This document shows positions 22,931 to 30,909 of a DNA stretch of 34,976 nt, in pieces. The position numbers and the translations under genes were made by a program. Below the pieces are notes generated by a model. That model was not told the DNA's origin. It searched no databases and saw only the letters and a program-made list of their open reading frames with translations. Within the stretch, counting starts at the first letter, position 1. Each line of letters begins with the position of its first letter. Origin of the DNA: JABDGZ01 sp964483785 (GTDB lineage Bacteria; Omnitrophota; Gorgyraeia; Zapsychrales; Fredricksoniimonadaceae); assembly GCA_964483785.1 (NCBI GenBank), contig CAZACW010000018.1, forward strand, positions 1-34,976, written 5' to 3'.

Positions 22931-23046
22931 GAGGACCTCCCGTTGTAGTTATGATTTTTTTTATTTTAACATAAACATCCATTTGTCTATATCAAATTCC
23001 ATTATTTTGAAGGCGGCCTAAAAGGAACAAAAAATTCTTTCTTCGC

Positions 23047-23075
23047 TTGTTTCTTGCGCAGCGGCTCCCTATAAT
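23047..23075 (+). promoter_or_regulatory. Promoter of the pilT pair, giving a probable leaderless mRNA
   Basis: TTGTTT, a 17-bp spacer, TATAAT, with only eight bases between the minus-10 and the ATG at 23084. The start of transcription should fall within a base or two of that ATG, and no Shine-Dalgarno is present. Confidence 0.6.
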
Positions 23076-23083
23076 AAACCAAC

Positions 23084-24445
23084 ATGGAACATACCCTCCA
23101 AGATAAACCCGCTGCGGCCTTGCCGGTCGATTTCACCGGCTCCGCCGGCCAGGGCAAGGCCGAGATCAAGGCCCCTGCCGCCGTGGGAGGGGCCTGTTCC
23201 CTCAATGAGGTCCTGGCCTATGCCCGCCAGAACACGGCCAGCGACGTGCATATCGGCCCTTTGAAACCGATCCTACTGCGTAAATTCGGCGTGCTGAAAA
23301 GCATTTCGACGGAGGCGCTCAGCGCCGAGCAGGTCAAAAAAATGATCTCCGAGGCCCTGCCTCTTAAGGTCCTGGAGCATTTTGAAAGTACCGGAGACGC
23401 GGAATATGTGCATACCATCGCCGGATGGGGGCGCTTCCGTGTGGCCCTGATGAAACAGCGCGAGGGCTGGGACCTGACCGCGCGGCTCATTCCCGCGGTG
23501 ATCCCCAAATTCGAGACCACCGGCATGACCCCGGCCTGCGCCAACCTGACCAAATGGGCCCAGGGCCTGGTTTTGATCACCGGCCCGGCCGGCTGCGGCA
23601 AGACCACCACCCTGGCCTCCTTGATCGAATTGATCAATCAAAACCGCCATGACCATATCATCAGCATCGAGTCCCCCATCGAAATCGTTTATGAGCCCAA
23701 GCATTGCCAAATCACCCAGCGTGAAATCAACGTCCACACCCTCTCCCAAAACAATGCCCTGCGCGCCGCCCTGCGCGAGGACCCGGATATCCTCATCGTC
23801 AGCGAATTAAGGGACTTAAACACCATCCAATTGGCGGTCACTGCCGCCGAGACCGGACATTTGGTCTTCGGCACCATGAACACCACCAACGCGGCCCAGA
23901 CCATTTCCAGCGTCATCGATTCCTTCCCGGCCGAAGAGCAGTCCATCGTGCGCAACATGATCTCCGAGTCTTTGCGCGGGGTGATCTGCCAACAATTGAT
24001 CCCCAAGAAGGACGGCAGCGGCATGGTGGCGGCCCATGAAATTTTGATCGTCACGCCCTCGGTGGCCAATCTGATCCGCTCCAACAAGGTCACGCAAATC
24101 AACAATGCCATTTCCACCAGCAAGAATTTCGGCATGGTCTTGATGGACACGTCCCTGGAGGCCCTGGCCAAAGCCGGGCAAATTTCAAACAAGGAAGCCT
24201 GCGAGAGGTCCACCAACCCCGCGGCCATGATGCAATTGGTCTCCCGGGGCACCATTGCCAAGGCCACAATTCTGGAACTCGGGCCCAACGGCGCTTCCAT
24301 TTTAAGCGACCTGATCCAATTCGGCGTCCTGGAAGAGGCTTCCATGACCGAGGTGCGCGTAAGGGCGAACGCGACCCTCGATGAGGATTTCATCCGCAAA
24401 ATCGCCAAAGACCAATTCGACAAGATCATCGCGATCTTGCAATAA
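23084..24445 (+). CDS. PilT/VirB11-type ATPase with degenerate His box
   Basis: The 453-residue protein has the PilT N-terminal PAS-like part (residues 36-140) and the ATPase core: Walker A GPAGCGKTTT (167-176), Asp box IISIESPIE (192-200), Walker B DILIVSELRD (235-244). In the His box the canonical ATLHTNSA is GTMNTTNA (263-270), so the usual His is Asn. The N-terminal 35 residues and a C-terminal extension of about 70 residues after the conserved VANLIRSNKVTQINNAISTSKNFGMVLMDTSL are absent from the neighbouring PilT. PilT-type ATPases power pilus retraction. This paralogue may be a regulator or a PilU-like partner of the next gene product. The ATG at 23084 appears to begin a leaderless message. 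Confidence 0.85.
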   Translation: MEHTLQDKPAAALPVDFTGSAGQGKAEIKAPAAVGGACSLNEVLAYARQNTASDVHIGPLKPILLRKFGVLKSISTEALSAEQVKKMISEALPLKVLEHFESTGDAEYVHTIAGWGRFRVALMKQREGWDLTARLIPAVIPKFETTGMTPACANLTKWAQGLVLITGPAGCGKTTTLASLIELINQNRHDHIISIESPIEIVYEPKHCQITQREINVHTLSQNNALRAALREDPDILIVSELRDLNTIQLAVTAAETGHLVFGTMNTTNAAQTISSVIDSFPAEEQSIVRNMISESLRGVICQQLIPKKDGSGMVAAHEILIVTPSVANLIRSNKVTQINNAISTSKNFGMVLMDTSLEALAKAGQISNKEACERSTNPAAMMQLVSRGTIAKATILELGPNGASILSDLIQFGVLEEASMTEVRVRANATLDEDFIRKIAKDQFDKIIAILQ

Positions 24446-24449
24446 ATTT

Positions 24450-25493
24450 ATGCTGGACATTGACGCCTTATTTAACACCTTGATCAGCCAAAACGGCTCT
24501 GACCTGCACTTGGAAGAAGGCCAGAGACCTAAGGTCCGCATCCACGGCAAGATGGTTGAAATCGGCGATGCTGTTTTGACCAGAGAGAAAATGCTGACCC
24601 TGCTCTCCCCTGTGCCGCCCAGGGAAGACTGGCAAAAATTCGTGGCCCACGGCGATCTGGACTTTGCCTACGCCCTGGGCCATGAGGCGCGCTTCAGGGC
24701 CAATTATTACCGGCATTTTTACGGCCTGGGCGCGGTGTTTCGTCTGATCCCCTCTAAAATCCGGTCCATCGAAGAATTGGACCTGCCGCCGCGCATCAAG
24801 GACTTCGCCAAATGGCGCACCGGCCTGGTCTTGGTCACCGGACCGACGGGCAGCGGCAAATCCACGACCCTGGCCGCCATCATCGATTACATCAACGCCA
24901 ATTTCAGCCAAAAAATCGTCACCATCGAGGAACCGGTGGAGTTTACCCACAGCAACAAAAAATGCCAAATTATCCACCGGGAAGTGGGCAAGGACACCCA
25001 GACCTTTGCCAGCGGCCTGCGCACGGCCATCAAAAGCGACACCAATATCATCCTGGTGGGGGAAATGCGGGACAAGGAGACCATGGAACTGGCCCTGACC
25101 GCCAGCGAAATGGGGATCTTGGTCTTCGCAACCCTGCACACCAATTCCGCGGCCAAGACCATTGACCGCATCATCGACACCTTCCCGCCCAACCGGAAAA
25201 ACCAGATCCGCACCATCCTGGCCAACACCCTCAAGGCCATCATCGCCCAGCAGCTTCTGCCCAATGCGGACAAGACCCGCCGCTATGCGGCCTATGAAAT
25301 CCTCATCCGCAACCAGGCGCTGGGCAACATCATCGCCACCGGCGAGACCAACCGCCTGACCAGCGAAATCCAGACCAACCGGGGCCTCGGCATGATCCTG
25401 ATGGATGATTCCCTGATGGAATTGGTGAAGGCGAAGAAGGTCACGAAGGAAGAAGCCTACCTGAAGGCCATTGAAAAATCCAAATTCGTCTAA
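24450..25493 (+). CDS. pilT: Twitching motility ATPase PilT
   Basis: The 347-residue protein has standard PilT length and motifs: NGSDLHLEEGQRPKVRIHG near the start, Walker A GPTGSGKSTT (131-140), Asp box IVTIEEPVEF, Walker B ILVGEMRD (201-208), and a His box with the His kept, ATLHTNSAAKTIDRIID (227-243). The C-terminal ALGNIIATGETNRLTSEI corresponds to the conserved AIRNLIRE region. PilT hexamers sit at the inner-membrane base of the type IV pilus and drive retraction. I chose the ATG at 24450, four bases after the stop of the first ATPase; the reading frame opens earlier, but only inside that gene. There is no strong ribosome-binding site, so translation is likely coupled. Confidence 0.93.
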   Translation: MLDIDALFNTLISQNGSDLHLEEGQRPKVRIHGKMVEIGDAVLTREKMLTLLSPVPPREDWQKFVAHGDLDFAYALGHEARFRANYYRHFYGLGAVFRLIPSKIRSIEELDLPPRIKDFAKWRTGLVLVTGPTGSGKSTTLAAIIDYINANFSQKIVTIEEPVEFTHSNKKCQIIHREVGKDTQTFASGLRTAIKSDTNIILVGEMRDKETMELALTASEMGILVFATLHTNSAAKTIDRIIDTFPPNRKNQIRTILANTLKAIIAQQLLPNADKTRRYAAYEILIRNQALGNIIATGETNRLTSEIQTNRGLGMILMDDSLMELVKAKKVTKEEAYLKAIEKSKFV

Positions 25494-25495
25494 AT

Positions 25496-25529
25496 AAAAA
25501 GGACAGTCCGTTGTCAGACTGTCCTTTTT
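25496..25529. terminator. Bidirectional terminator after pilT
   Basis: A perfect 13-bp stem (AAAAAGGACAGTC / GACTGTCCTTTTT, 8-nt loop) begins three bases past the pilT stop and also serves the convergent 68-aa gene. The GGACAGTC core resembles the GGGACAGTCCC repeats elsewhere in the window. Confidence 0.92.
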
Positions 25530-25552
25530 ATCGATCAGCGCATGGCATAAGC

Positions 25553-25759
25553 TTATCGCTCCTTTTTTAAATAAGCCGTGATCACGGTGCTGATCTCGCC
25601 TTGGCTGGCGCCAAACTGCCTGGCGGTCGTGATCAGCTCTTGGCAAACTTCATACTCTTGGGCGATCAGCGCTTCCTTGAAATACAGCAAAGCGGTGACC
25701 TTGAGTATTTGGTCTGAGCCAAATGCCTGTTCCTGATTGAGCAGGGCCTGGTCTTTCAT
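25553..25759 (-). CDS. 68-residue helical hypothetical protein
   Basis: A small soluble protein (starts MKDQALLNQEQAFGSDQILK) predicted to be helical throughout, with the segment ALLYFKEALIAQEYEVCQELITTARQFG and an end VITAYLKKER. I do not recognise it. It is supported by an excellent ribosome-binding site (AGGAGGT, six bases before the ATG), clear coding character and flanking transcription signals. Directly upstream lies a terminator-like hairpin inside a structured leader that starts at a strong promoter, so expression may be set by readthrough of that hairpin. One Cys and no membrane segment are visible. Confidence 0.75.
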   Translation of the reverse strand: MKDQALLNQEQAFGSDQILKVTALLYFKEALIAQEYEVCQELITTARQFGASQGEISTVITAYLKKER

Positions 25760-25777
25760 GGCTGCACCTCCTTTCTT

Positions 25778-25819
25778 AAAAAATAAAAAACCACCGTTTT
25801 TTTAAAGAGACGGTGGTTT
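25778..25819 (-). terminator. Terminator hairpin upstream of the 68-aa gene
   Basis: On the minus strand AAACCACCGT, a 12-nt loop, then ACGGTGGTTT continuing into TTTATTTTTT. The 10-bp perfect stem with a T-tract faces the small gene and ends about 20 bases before its ATG. Either it ends a separate small RNA or it is an attenuator for the gene. Confidence 0.8.
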
Positions 25820-25944
25820 GAATGAACTGCCCGGTTTATTTAATCAATGATTCAAAACACACCCTCCCCGGCCTGCTTTCTCCATGCGGATGAAAGCAGC
25901 ATACAGGGTACATAATGGGTGTGAATCATTGTTCTGAACATAGT
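25778..25944 (-). ncRNA. Structured leader or small RNA candidate
   Basis: The segment of about 165 nt runs from the start predicted for the promoter at 25951-25979 to the terminator T-tract. On the RNA strand a long rod forms: AAUGAUUC pairs with GAAUCAUU (25923-25930 with 25846-25853), then ACACCC pairs with GGGUGU, with a bulge between. The rod is capped by CUGCUUUC / GAAAGCAG (25892-25899 with 25873-25880), whose loop contains UCC-GCAU-GGA. An asymmetric internal loop (UUAUGUACCC... against GCCGGGGA) separates the helices. I could not match it to TPP, SAM, cobalamin, glycine, GEMM, 6S, SRP or tmRNA signatures. It contains no reading frame worth calling. Confidence 0.55.
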
Positions 25945-25950
25945 TTATGG

Positions 25951-25979
25951 AGTTTACCACAAGGCCAGGGGCCTGTCAA
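25951..25979 (-). promoter_or_regulatory. Strong sigma-70-type promoter
   Basis: TTGACA (25979-25974), 17-bp spacer, TAAACT (25956-25951): the best-matching promoter in the window. It faces the structured leader and lies 63 bp after the end of the transglutaminase-like gene, in a gap of 283 bp (25760-26042). Confidence 0.8.
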
Positions 25980-26042
25980 TCCCTAACGCTTGAGCGCTCT
26001 TGGACTTTACGGCCTTCACATAACGGGAATATTGCCTGGAAG

Positions 26043-26825
26043 TTAGATTTTAGCATACCTGCGCGTGACATCCTCAGCCGGAACATATTTAAGCTCCGGG
26101 GCCCAGCGCATGGGAAAGATTAGCCCTGTTTTCCTAAAGCTGATCGCATAAATGGGATGCGTTCGGTCTGTCTTGGCGGCCTTGGCGCTGAACCAAGCAT
26201 GGTCCAGGGCCCCGGGCTCAGCAGCCCCGACATAATGCCATTGGCCGTCCCAAATTTCCACCCAGGTATGATTGCCGCTGTCATCCGGCCATTGGGCAAT
26301 GGCCGCGATCCGGGCTGGAATGCCCACGGCGCGCAGGGCATCGGTCAAAAGGATGGATAAACCGGTGCAGGAGGCGTAATGCGCCTGGGTTGACTCATAA
26401 GGACTTTGATCGGGTTTAGGGCGCTTGTCCGCGCTGTAGGCGACGTGCAAATTGCTGAAAACATAGCTGTTCAAGGCCAACACCGCCTGGTCAATGGTCT
26501 TGCTTTGTTTGGCGATTTCAAGGAAGCGCCGGTGAAAATCCGCGCGCCAATTGTCCCGGCGTTCATTGAGCGAGGCATAAGGCAGAACATCATTAAGAAA
26601 TATTTCCTTTGGAATGCCATGCCCCCAAGGGACTTCATCCACCGCCTGATAAGCCAGCCGGACATTTTCAACCAAAAATTTTTTTGCCAGGCTCAAGCGG
26701 TCCCCATCCGGCATATTGGCCGTCAAAAAGTCCAGGCCCTCCTGCTCGCGGGCGGACAAGCTCTCCCCCTCCTTGGCCCAGGCCCAGGAAGATAAAATCA
26801 CACATAATAATAAAATTTTGATCAT
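26043..26825 (-). CDS. Secreted transglutaminase-like (papain-fold) protein
   Basis: The 260-residue protein has a signal peptide (MIKILLLCVILSSWAWA) and a transglutaminase core: AHYASCTGLSILLTDALRAVGIPARIA with the presumed nucleophile Cys153, then GNHTWVEIWDGQWHYVGAAEP with His186. The acidic third residue is not certain; Asp193 is a candidate. Bacterial members are usually proteases or amidases rather than cross-linkers, and many act on cell-wall or secreted peptides. The gene overlaps the GH5 stop codon as ATGA and ends the operon running from 31597 or 29687. Confidence 0.82.
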   Translation of the reverse strand: MIKILLLCVILSSWAWAKEGESLSAREQEGLDFLTANMPDGDRLSLAKKFLVENVRLAYQAVDEVPWGHGIPKEIFLNDVLPYASLNERRDNWRADFHRRFLEIAKQSKTIDQAVLALNSYVFSNLHVAYSADKRPKPDQSPYESTQAHYASCTGLSILLTDALRAVGIPARIAAIAQWPDDSGNHTWVEIWDGQWHYVGAAEPGALDHAWFSAKAAKTDRTHPIYAISFRKTGLIFPMRWAPELKYVPAEDVTRRYAKI

Positions 26826-27997
26826 ACCGCTTTTTTCAAGGCTTCGATGATGGGTGTATTGGGTTCAAAGGCCTTGGTCAGCCAGGAGGCTGCCATTTCC
26901 TTTTTATATTCAGGCCAAAGTTCGGCCCAGCGGTCCCAGCCGCTGTGCGGCCCCTGGCGCAGCACCCAGGGGCTGTTGGGATAATAGCTCATAGTCCCGT
27001 CGGGAAAAATAAAATTCTTGACCGCCTTGTACGTCCAGTAATTCCAGTGAAAGCCAAGGGCGTTGAAAATCTCCAGCTCATCCCGCAGATATATATGTTC
27101 GTTATAGACGCCCTGGCGAAAATTGACCCCGAACTCCCCCACATGCACGGGCCTTTGCATTTTTTGGGCAAAGCGGTGATAGCCCTCCATGCGCCGGCGC
27201 AGAACGTCCTTGTTACAGCCGGGCCAGGGATAGCGCATGAACGGGATCAAATGAAAGGCAAATTCCATGGGCTCGTAAAAATGGATGCTGTAGAGCCAAT
27301 TATCGTCGGGAAAATCCTCCAGCGCATCGATCTGCTGGGCCCAGTGCTTGCCTTCGATAAACAGGATATGATTGGGGTCACTGCGGCGGATGGCCTTGAT
27401 CGTTTCGCGGTAAAAGCTGTTTAACAGCGCAGGATCATCCAGCACCGGCTCATTCAAAAGATCATACCCCGCGACATAGGCCTCATCCTTATAACGGTCA
27501 GCGATTTTTTCCCAGAGGGCATAGGTTTTGAGCCGGTTGGATTTTTGGGTCCATAAGGCGGTCTTGCGGTTAATGCTGTCGGAATGCCAGTCCGGGTTTT
27601 GCGCGCCAGGGGCTGCGTGCATATCGAGCAAAAGATAAATCTTGTGCTTTTTGGCCAGGGCCACGGCCTGATCCAGATAGCAAAGCGTTTTGTCGTCGGA
27701 AGCGATTTTATAGTGAAAAGGCAGGCGTATGCAGTTCATACCCCAGGAGGCCACCTGCTGAAAATCCTTTTCCGTAATAAAATGGCCGCGAAACTGGGCC
27801 AACAGCTCCTGCAAGGCCCTGTTCCCCAGGCGGCGGGCGAATTGTTTCTCAAAAACCTGCTGGGCCAGGTTGGCGGCGTGCACAAAATACGCTTCCATCA
27901 TCAGCCAGCCGCCGAAATTAACGCCCTTCAGGCGTACCTGGCGGCCCTGGCCGTCGATGATCTTGGTTTTGTCTGTCCTTAAACAAGCCTTGTTCAT
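26822..27997 (-). CDS. GH5-family glycoside hydrolase
   Basis: The 391-residue protein begins in the fold (GQGRQVRLKGVNFGGWLMMEAYF) and has the GH5 catalytic pair: acid/base Glu183 in YDLLNEP and nucleophile Glu288 in VHVGEFGVNF. RLPFHY, LLLDMHAAPG and WLYSIHFYEP are further clan GH-A landmarks. The barrel resembles exo-1,3-glucanase/endoglucanase-type GH5 enzymes; the substrate is unknown. There is no signal peptide, so the enzyme appears cytoplasmic, which is unusual for a polysaccharide hydrolase and suits an intracellular oligosaccharide or glycolipid. Its start overlaps the hydrolase stop and its stop overlaps the transglutaminase start (both ATGA). Confidence 0.9.
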   Translation of the reverse strand: MNKACLRTDKTKIIDGQGRQVRLKGVNFGGWLMMEAYFVHAANLAQQVFEKQFARRLGNRALQELLAQFRGHFITEKDFQQVASWGMNCIRLPFHYKIASDDKTLCYLDQAVALAKKHKIYLLLDMHAAPGAQNPDWHSDSINRKTALWTQKSNRLKTYALWEKIADRYKDEAYVAGYDLLNEPVLDDPALLNSFYRETIKAIRRSDPNHILFIEGKHWAQQIDALEDFPDDNWLYSIHFYEPMEFAFHLIPFMRYPWPGCNKDVLRRRMEGYHRFAQKMQRPVHVGEFGVNFRQGVYNEHIYLRDELEIFNALGFHWNYWTYKAVKNFIFPDGTMSYYPNSPWVLRQGPHSGWDRWAELWPEYKKEMAASWLTKAFEPNTPIIEALKKAV

Positions 27998-28812
27998 AAC
28001 AGTCCTTGTTCCTTAAGCAGACGGGAAAACGCGGCCGCAGCCGCGGCATCCACGGTGATGGAGCCGTCGTTATGCCCGCCGTGGATCTTTAAAAATGCCT
28101 TGGGTTCTGCCGCTGCCTGAAAAAGTTTTTCACCCACCCAATACGGCACCACCTCATCGTCCGGGCTGTGGATGAACAGTTTGGGTGTTTTTAAAGTCTT
28201 GACCTTGGCAAGGGAATCGAATTTAAGGCTCAATACAAAGGAAGGGATGAAAGGATACAGGATCTTGGCCATGTCCCGGGCACTGGTGATGGAGGATTCC
28301 ACCACGAGCAGCGCGGCCGGGCGGCGGCAGGCCAAATCCACCATCACCACACCGCCGATCGAGGCGCCGTACAGGATGATCTTGTCCATGTCCACATCGC
28401 CCCTTGCCTTTAAGTGATCATAGGCTGCCTGCGCGTCCAAATAAACGCCATTTTCCGTCGGCCGGCCTTCGCTCTTGCCGTAGCCGCGGTAATCAAAGAT
28501 CAGCACGTTCAGGCCCAGGTCATGGAAGAACCTGATTTTAAAAAGACGGTCGCTCATGTTGCCGGCATTGCCATGGGCAAAAATCAGGGTGGATCGGGCC
28601 CTGGGATTTTTGAAAAACCAGGCATTGAGCGTGACCTGGTCCATGGTCTTAAAATATAGGTCCTCGCAGGTGAGCCCCACATCCGCGGGCTTGATGCCCA
28701 TGGAGCGGCTGGGAAAGAACACGGCCACGGCTTCCAGATAGCGCACCAGGGCCCAGAACCCCGCCGCTGCCAGGGCAAGCAGGAAGGCCGTATAGAAAAA
28801 GGGCTTGGTCAT
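27994..28812 (-). CDS. Membrane-anchored alpha/beta hydrolase (BEM46-like)
   Basis: The 272-residue protein has one N-terminal membrane helix (FFYTAFLLALAAAGFWALVRYL) and an alpha/beta hydrolase fold. FAHGNAGNMSDR holds the oxyanion strand, and NVLIFDYRGYGKSEGRP follows. The nucleophile Ser151 is in GASIGG, the Asp is in FIHSPDDEVVPY, and the His is in IHGGHNDG. This is the ABHD13/BEM46 pattern, whose substrates are mostly unknown. It lies 6 bp after the receiver gene and overlaps the GH5 gene. Confidence 0.88.
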   Translation of the reverse strand: MTKPFFYTAFLLALAAAGFWALVRYLEAVAVFFPSRSMGIKPADVGLTCEDLYFKTMDQVTLNAWFFKNPRARSTLIFAHGNAGNMSDRLFKIRFFHDLGLNVLIFDYRGYGKSEGRPTENGVYLDAQAAYDHLKARGDVDMDKIILYGASIGGVVMVDLACRRPAALLVVESSITSARDMAKILYPFIPSFVLSLKFDSLAKVKTLKTPKLFIHSPDDEVVPYWVGEKLFQAAAEPKAFLKIHGGHNDGSITVDAAAAAAFSRLLKEQGLL

Positions 28813-28818
28813 GGCTCA

Positions 28819-29217
28819 TCACGTATTGCGCTGGGGGACCAAGGACAGCATCAGGCGGATGCCCTTGAGAATATCTTCCATCTGGCAGGGTTTGGTCAAA
28901 TAATGGTCTGCCTCCAGGTTCATCCCCTTGCGGAAATGTTCCAGTTCATTGAGGGCTGAGACGATGATCACCGGCTGCCAGCGTTTGGTGGGCGGGTGCT
29001 GGCGCAGTTTGGTCAAGACCCCCCAGCCGTCGATCTTGGGCATGTTCAAATCCAGGATGATGATATCCGGCACGGCACTGACGATCTTGTCCCACGCTTC
29101 CTGGCCGTCATGGGCAATGACCACCTCATAGCCGTGCGCGGCGATCTTGCGGGCCATGATCTCCAGGACCAAATCCTCGTCGTCGGCGATCAGGATCTTG
29201 ATGGGATGGGTGCTCAT
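28819..29217 (-). CDS. Stand-alone receiver (CheY-like) protein
   Basis: The 132-residue receiver domain has Asp12/Asp13, phospho-acceptor Asp56 (IIILDLNMP), a Ser at the switch position (IIVSAL) and Lys in YLTKP. There is no output domain. Its start overlaps the deaminase stop as ATGA. Its partner kinase is not in the window. Confidence 0.9.
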   Translation of the reverse strand: MSTHPIKILIADDEDLVLEIMARKIAAHGYEVVIAHDGQEAWDKIVSAVPDIIILDLNMPKIDGWGVLTKLRQHPPTKRWQPVIIVSALNELEHFRKGMNLEADHYLTKPCQMEDILKGIRLMLSLVPQRNT

Positions 29218-29687
29218 CGCGCTGAAGAATAACTCTTGATGTCGTACTGGATCGCCTTGTCCGGCATGGCGATGCGGTCAATGGCCACGCCGGCCTTTTT
29301 GAAAAAGTCCACGGCCATGGTGTCATGGAAATCGGAAAACACCACCACCCTTTTGACGCCGGCGGTGATCAGGGCCTTGGCGCAGGTGGTGCAGGGCATA
29401 TTGGTCACATAGGCGGTGGCGCCGTCCACGGCATGGCCGCGCCTGGCCGCCTGGACAATGGCGTTCATCTCGGCGTGCACCGTGCGCACGCAATGGTTCT
29501 CAACCAAAAGGCAGCCCACGTCCTCGCAATGTTCATCGCCGGGGATGGAGCCGTTGTAGCCCGTGGCGATCACGTTCTTGTTTTTGACCAGGACCGCGCC
29601 GCAATGCATGCGCGGGCAGGTGGCGCGCTCCGAGGCCAGCATGGCCAGTTTCAAAAAATATTCGTCCCAATCCGGTCTTTGAGCCAT
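29214..29687 (-). CDS. dCMP deaminase-like (ComEB) enzyme
   Basis: The 157-residue zinc enzyme has the cytidine deaminase site HAEMNA (71-76, His ligand and catalytic Glu73) and PCTTC (98-102, Cys ligands 99 and 102). The insertion GYNGSIPGDEHCEDVGCLLVENHCVRTVHAE, with an extra Cys and His set, is the pattern of dCMP deaminases and ComE protein 2. They convert dCMP to dUMP for thymidylate synthesis. The message is probably leaderless: an extended minus-10 lies five bases before the ATG. Confidence 0.93.
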   Translation of the reverse strand: MAQRPDWDEYFLKLAMLASERATCPRMHCGAVLVKNKNVIATGYNGSIPGDEHCEDVGCLLVENHCVRTVHAEMNAIVQAARRGHAVDGATAYVTNMPCTTCAKALITAGVKRVVVFSDFHDTMAVDFFKKAGVAIDRIAMPDKAIQYDIKSYSSAR

Positions 29688-29692
29688 GGTTT

Positions 29693-29701
29693 ATCTTAGC
29701 A
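29693..29701 (-). promoter_or_regulatory. Extended minus-10 for the deaminase operon
   Basis: TGC-TAAGAT, with AAACC between it and the ATG at 29687; no convincing minus-35. Transcription would start at or beside the ATG. The minus-10/ATG spacing and the AAACC step resemble the pilT promoter at 23070. Confidence 0.45.
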
Positions 29702-29733
29702 AAATTGCCCTCGTAAGTGAAAAAAATTTGCCT

Positions 29734-30909
29734 TTAATTGCAGGATTTGGCCAGTCTTTGGAAGACCCGGCCCAGGGCCTCCTGAAAATCTTTTTCCCTG
29801 GGCAATAAACTGAAAATGATGTGCGCGCCGTCCTCAAAGTCAAAAAAATAGCCGGGATAGACCAGGACATGCTCCTGCCTCAACAATTCCAGGACCCATT
29901 CCTCCTCTGTTTTGACCGCGGGGAGGCGCAAGATAGCATACCAGCCGCCTTGCACGTTCAAAAGCTCGGCGTGTTTATGGTTTTGCCGGCTCAGCCATTG
30001 CAGATTTTTTTGGACCCTCTGCTTGATCTGGCCTTGCATGGGCGGGTCCTGCTCCAGCCAGGTGTTCAGGGCGTTTTGCACCGGCGTATTCACGGACAAA
30101 AAAGAATCCGCGATGATTTCCAGGCGCAGAAGGGCTTCCTTTAAAGGCCCCTCGGGGCCTGAGCTTAAAATCCAGGCGCATTTCATCTGCGGCAGGCCAA
30201 GGGATTTGGACAAGCCTCCCAGGACAAAGGTCAGGGCCGCTTGATTGCCTGCGCAAGACACCGCGTCCGAAGCTTCGAAACCATAATCGGCAAAAACCTC
30301 GTCGGAAATAATGGCCATCCGGTGTTTGGCGCACAAGGCATTGATATGGCTTAATTCCCCCCGGCGGATAAAGGACCCGGTAGGATTATTGGGATTGACC
30401 AGGACCAGGGCCCTGGTCTTGGCATCAATCAACGCTTCCAGGGCCTTGATGTCCAAATGCCATTGGCCCTCGTAGGTCAGCGGATAGTATTCATATTTGA
30501 CATCATGGATGTCCAGCAAATATTGAAACAACGGATAGCTGGGTCTGGGGACCAGGACCTTTTCCCCGGGATTGACCAAAAGCCTCAACAAATAGGCATA
30601 GGCCTCGGAGGTGCTGGCTGTCAAAAGAATCTGCTGCGGCCCAAGGAGAAGACCTTGCCGGCGGTAATGCCGGGCCACGGCCCGGCGGGCCGAGGACAGA
30701 CCAAAGGCTTCTGGTTGATATTTGAGGTTCTCCGGTGCTGTCAGGGCCTCGAGCAATTGGGGCGGATAGGCAAAACCGCAGATGGTCGGATTGGAGACAG
30801 TCAAATCCGCGACGGGGATTTTTTGGGCCTCGAGCGCTTCCAGGGCCTGGTGGATGGCATTGCTCTGCCTGGGCCAAAGCGTGCGCAGGGCAAAGGGAAA
30901 ATTATCCAT
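29734..30909 (-). CDS. Class I/II pyridoxal-phosphate aminotransferase
   Basis: The 391-residue enzyme has a fold type I core: SNPT near the start (39-42), TASTSEAY for PLP phosphate binding, VNPNNPTG (171-178), ISDEVFADYGF (201-211) and the Schiff-base Lys235 in GGLSKSLGLPQMKCAW. It transfers amino groups between an amino acid and a 2-oxo acid; the substrate is not readable. NPNNPTG and DEVF place it with aspartate/alanine-type aminotransferases. Its start overlaps the end of the coiled-coil gene by 8 bp. Confidence 0.9.
   Translation of the reverse strand: MDNFPFALRTLWPRQSNAIHQALEALEAQKIPVADLTVSNPTICGFAYPPQLLEALTAPENLKYQPEAFGLSSARRAVARHYRRQGLLLGPQQILLTASTSEAYAYLLRLLVNPGEKVLVPRPSYPLFQYLLDIHDVKYEYYPLTYEGQWHLDIKALEALIDAKTRALVLVNPNNPTGSFIRRGELSHINALCAKHRMAIISDEVFADYGFEASDAVSCAGNQAALTFVLGGLSKSLGLPQMKCAWILSSGPEGPLKEALLRLEIIADSFLSVNTPVQNALNTWLEQDPPMQGQIKQRVQKNLQWLSRQNHKHAELLNVQGGWYAILRLPAVKTEEEWVLELLRQEHVLVYPGYFFDFEDGAHIIFSLLPREKDFQEALGRVFQRLAKSCN

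Noticed and set aside
25778..25944. 6S RNA or SRP RNA
   Set aside because: It lacks the large symmetric central bubble and 180-nt length of 6S RNA, and the GGAA-loop/internal-loop core of SRP RNA is absent.
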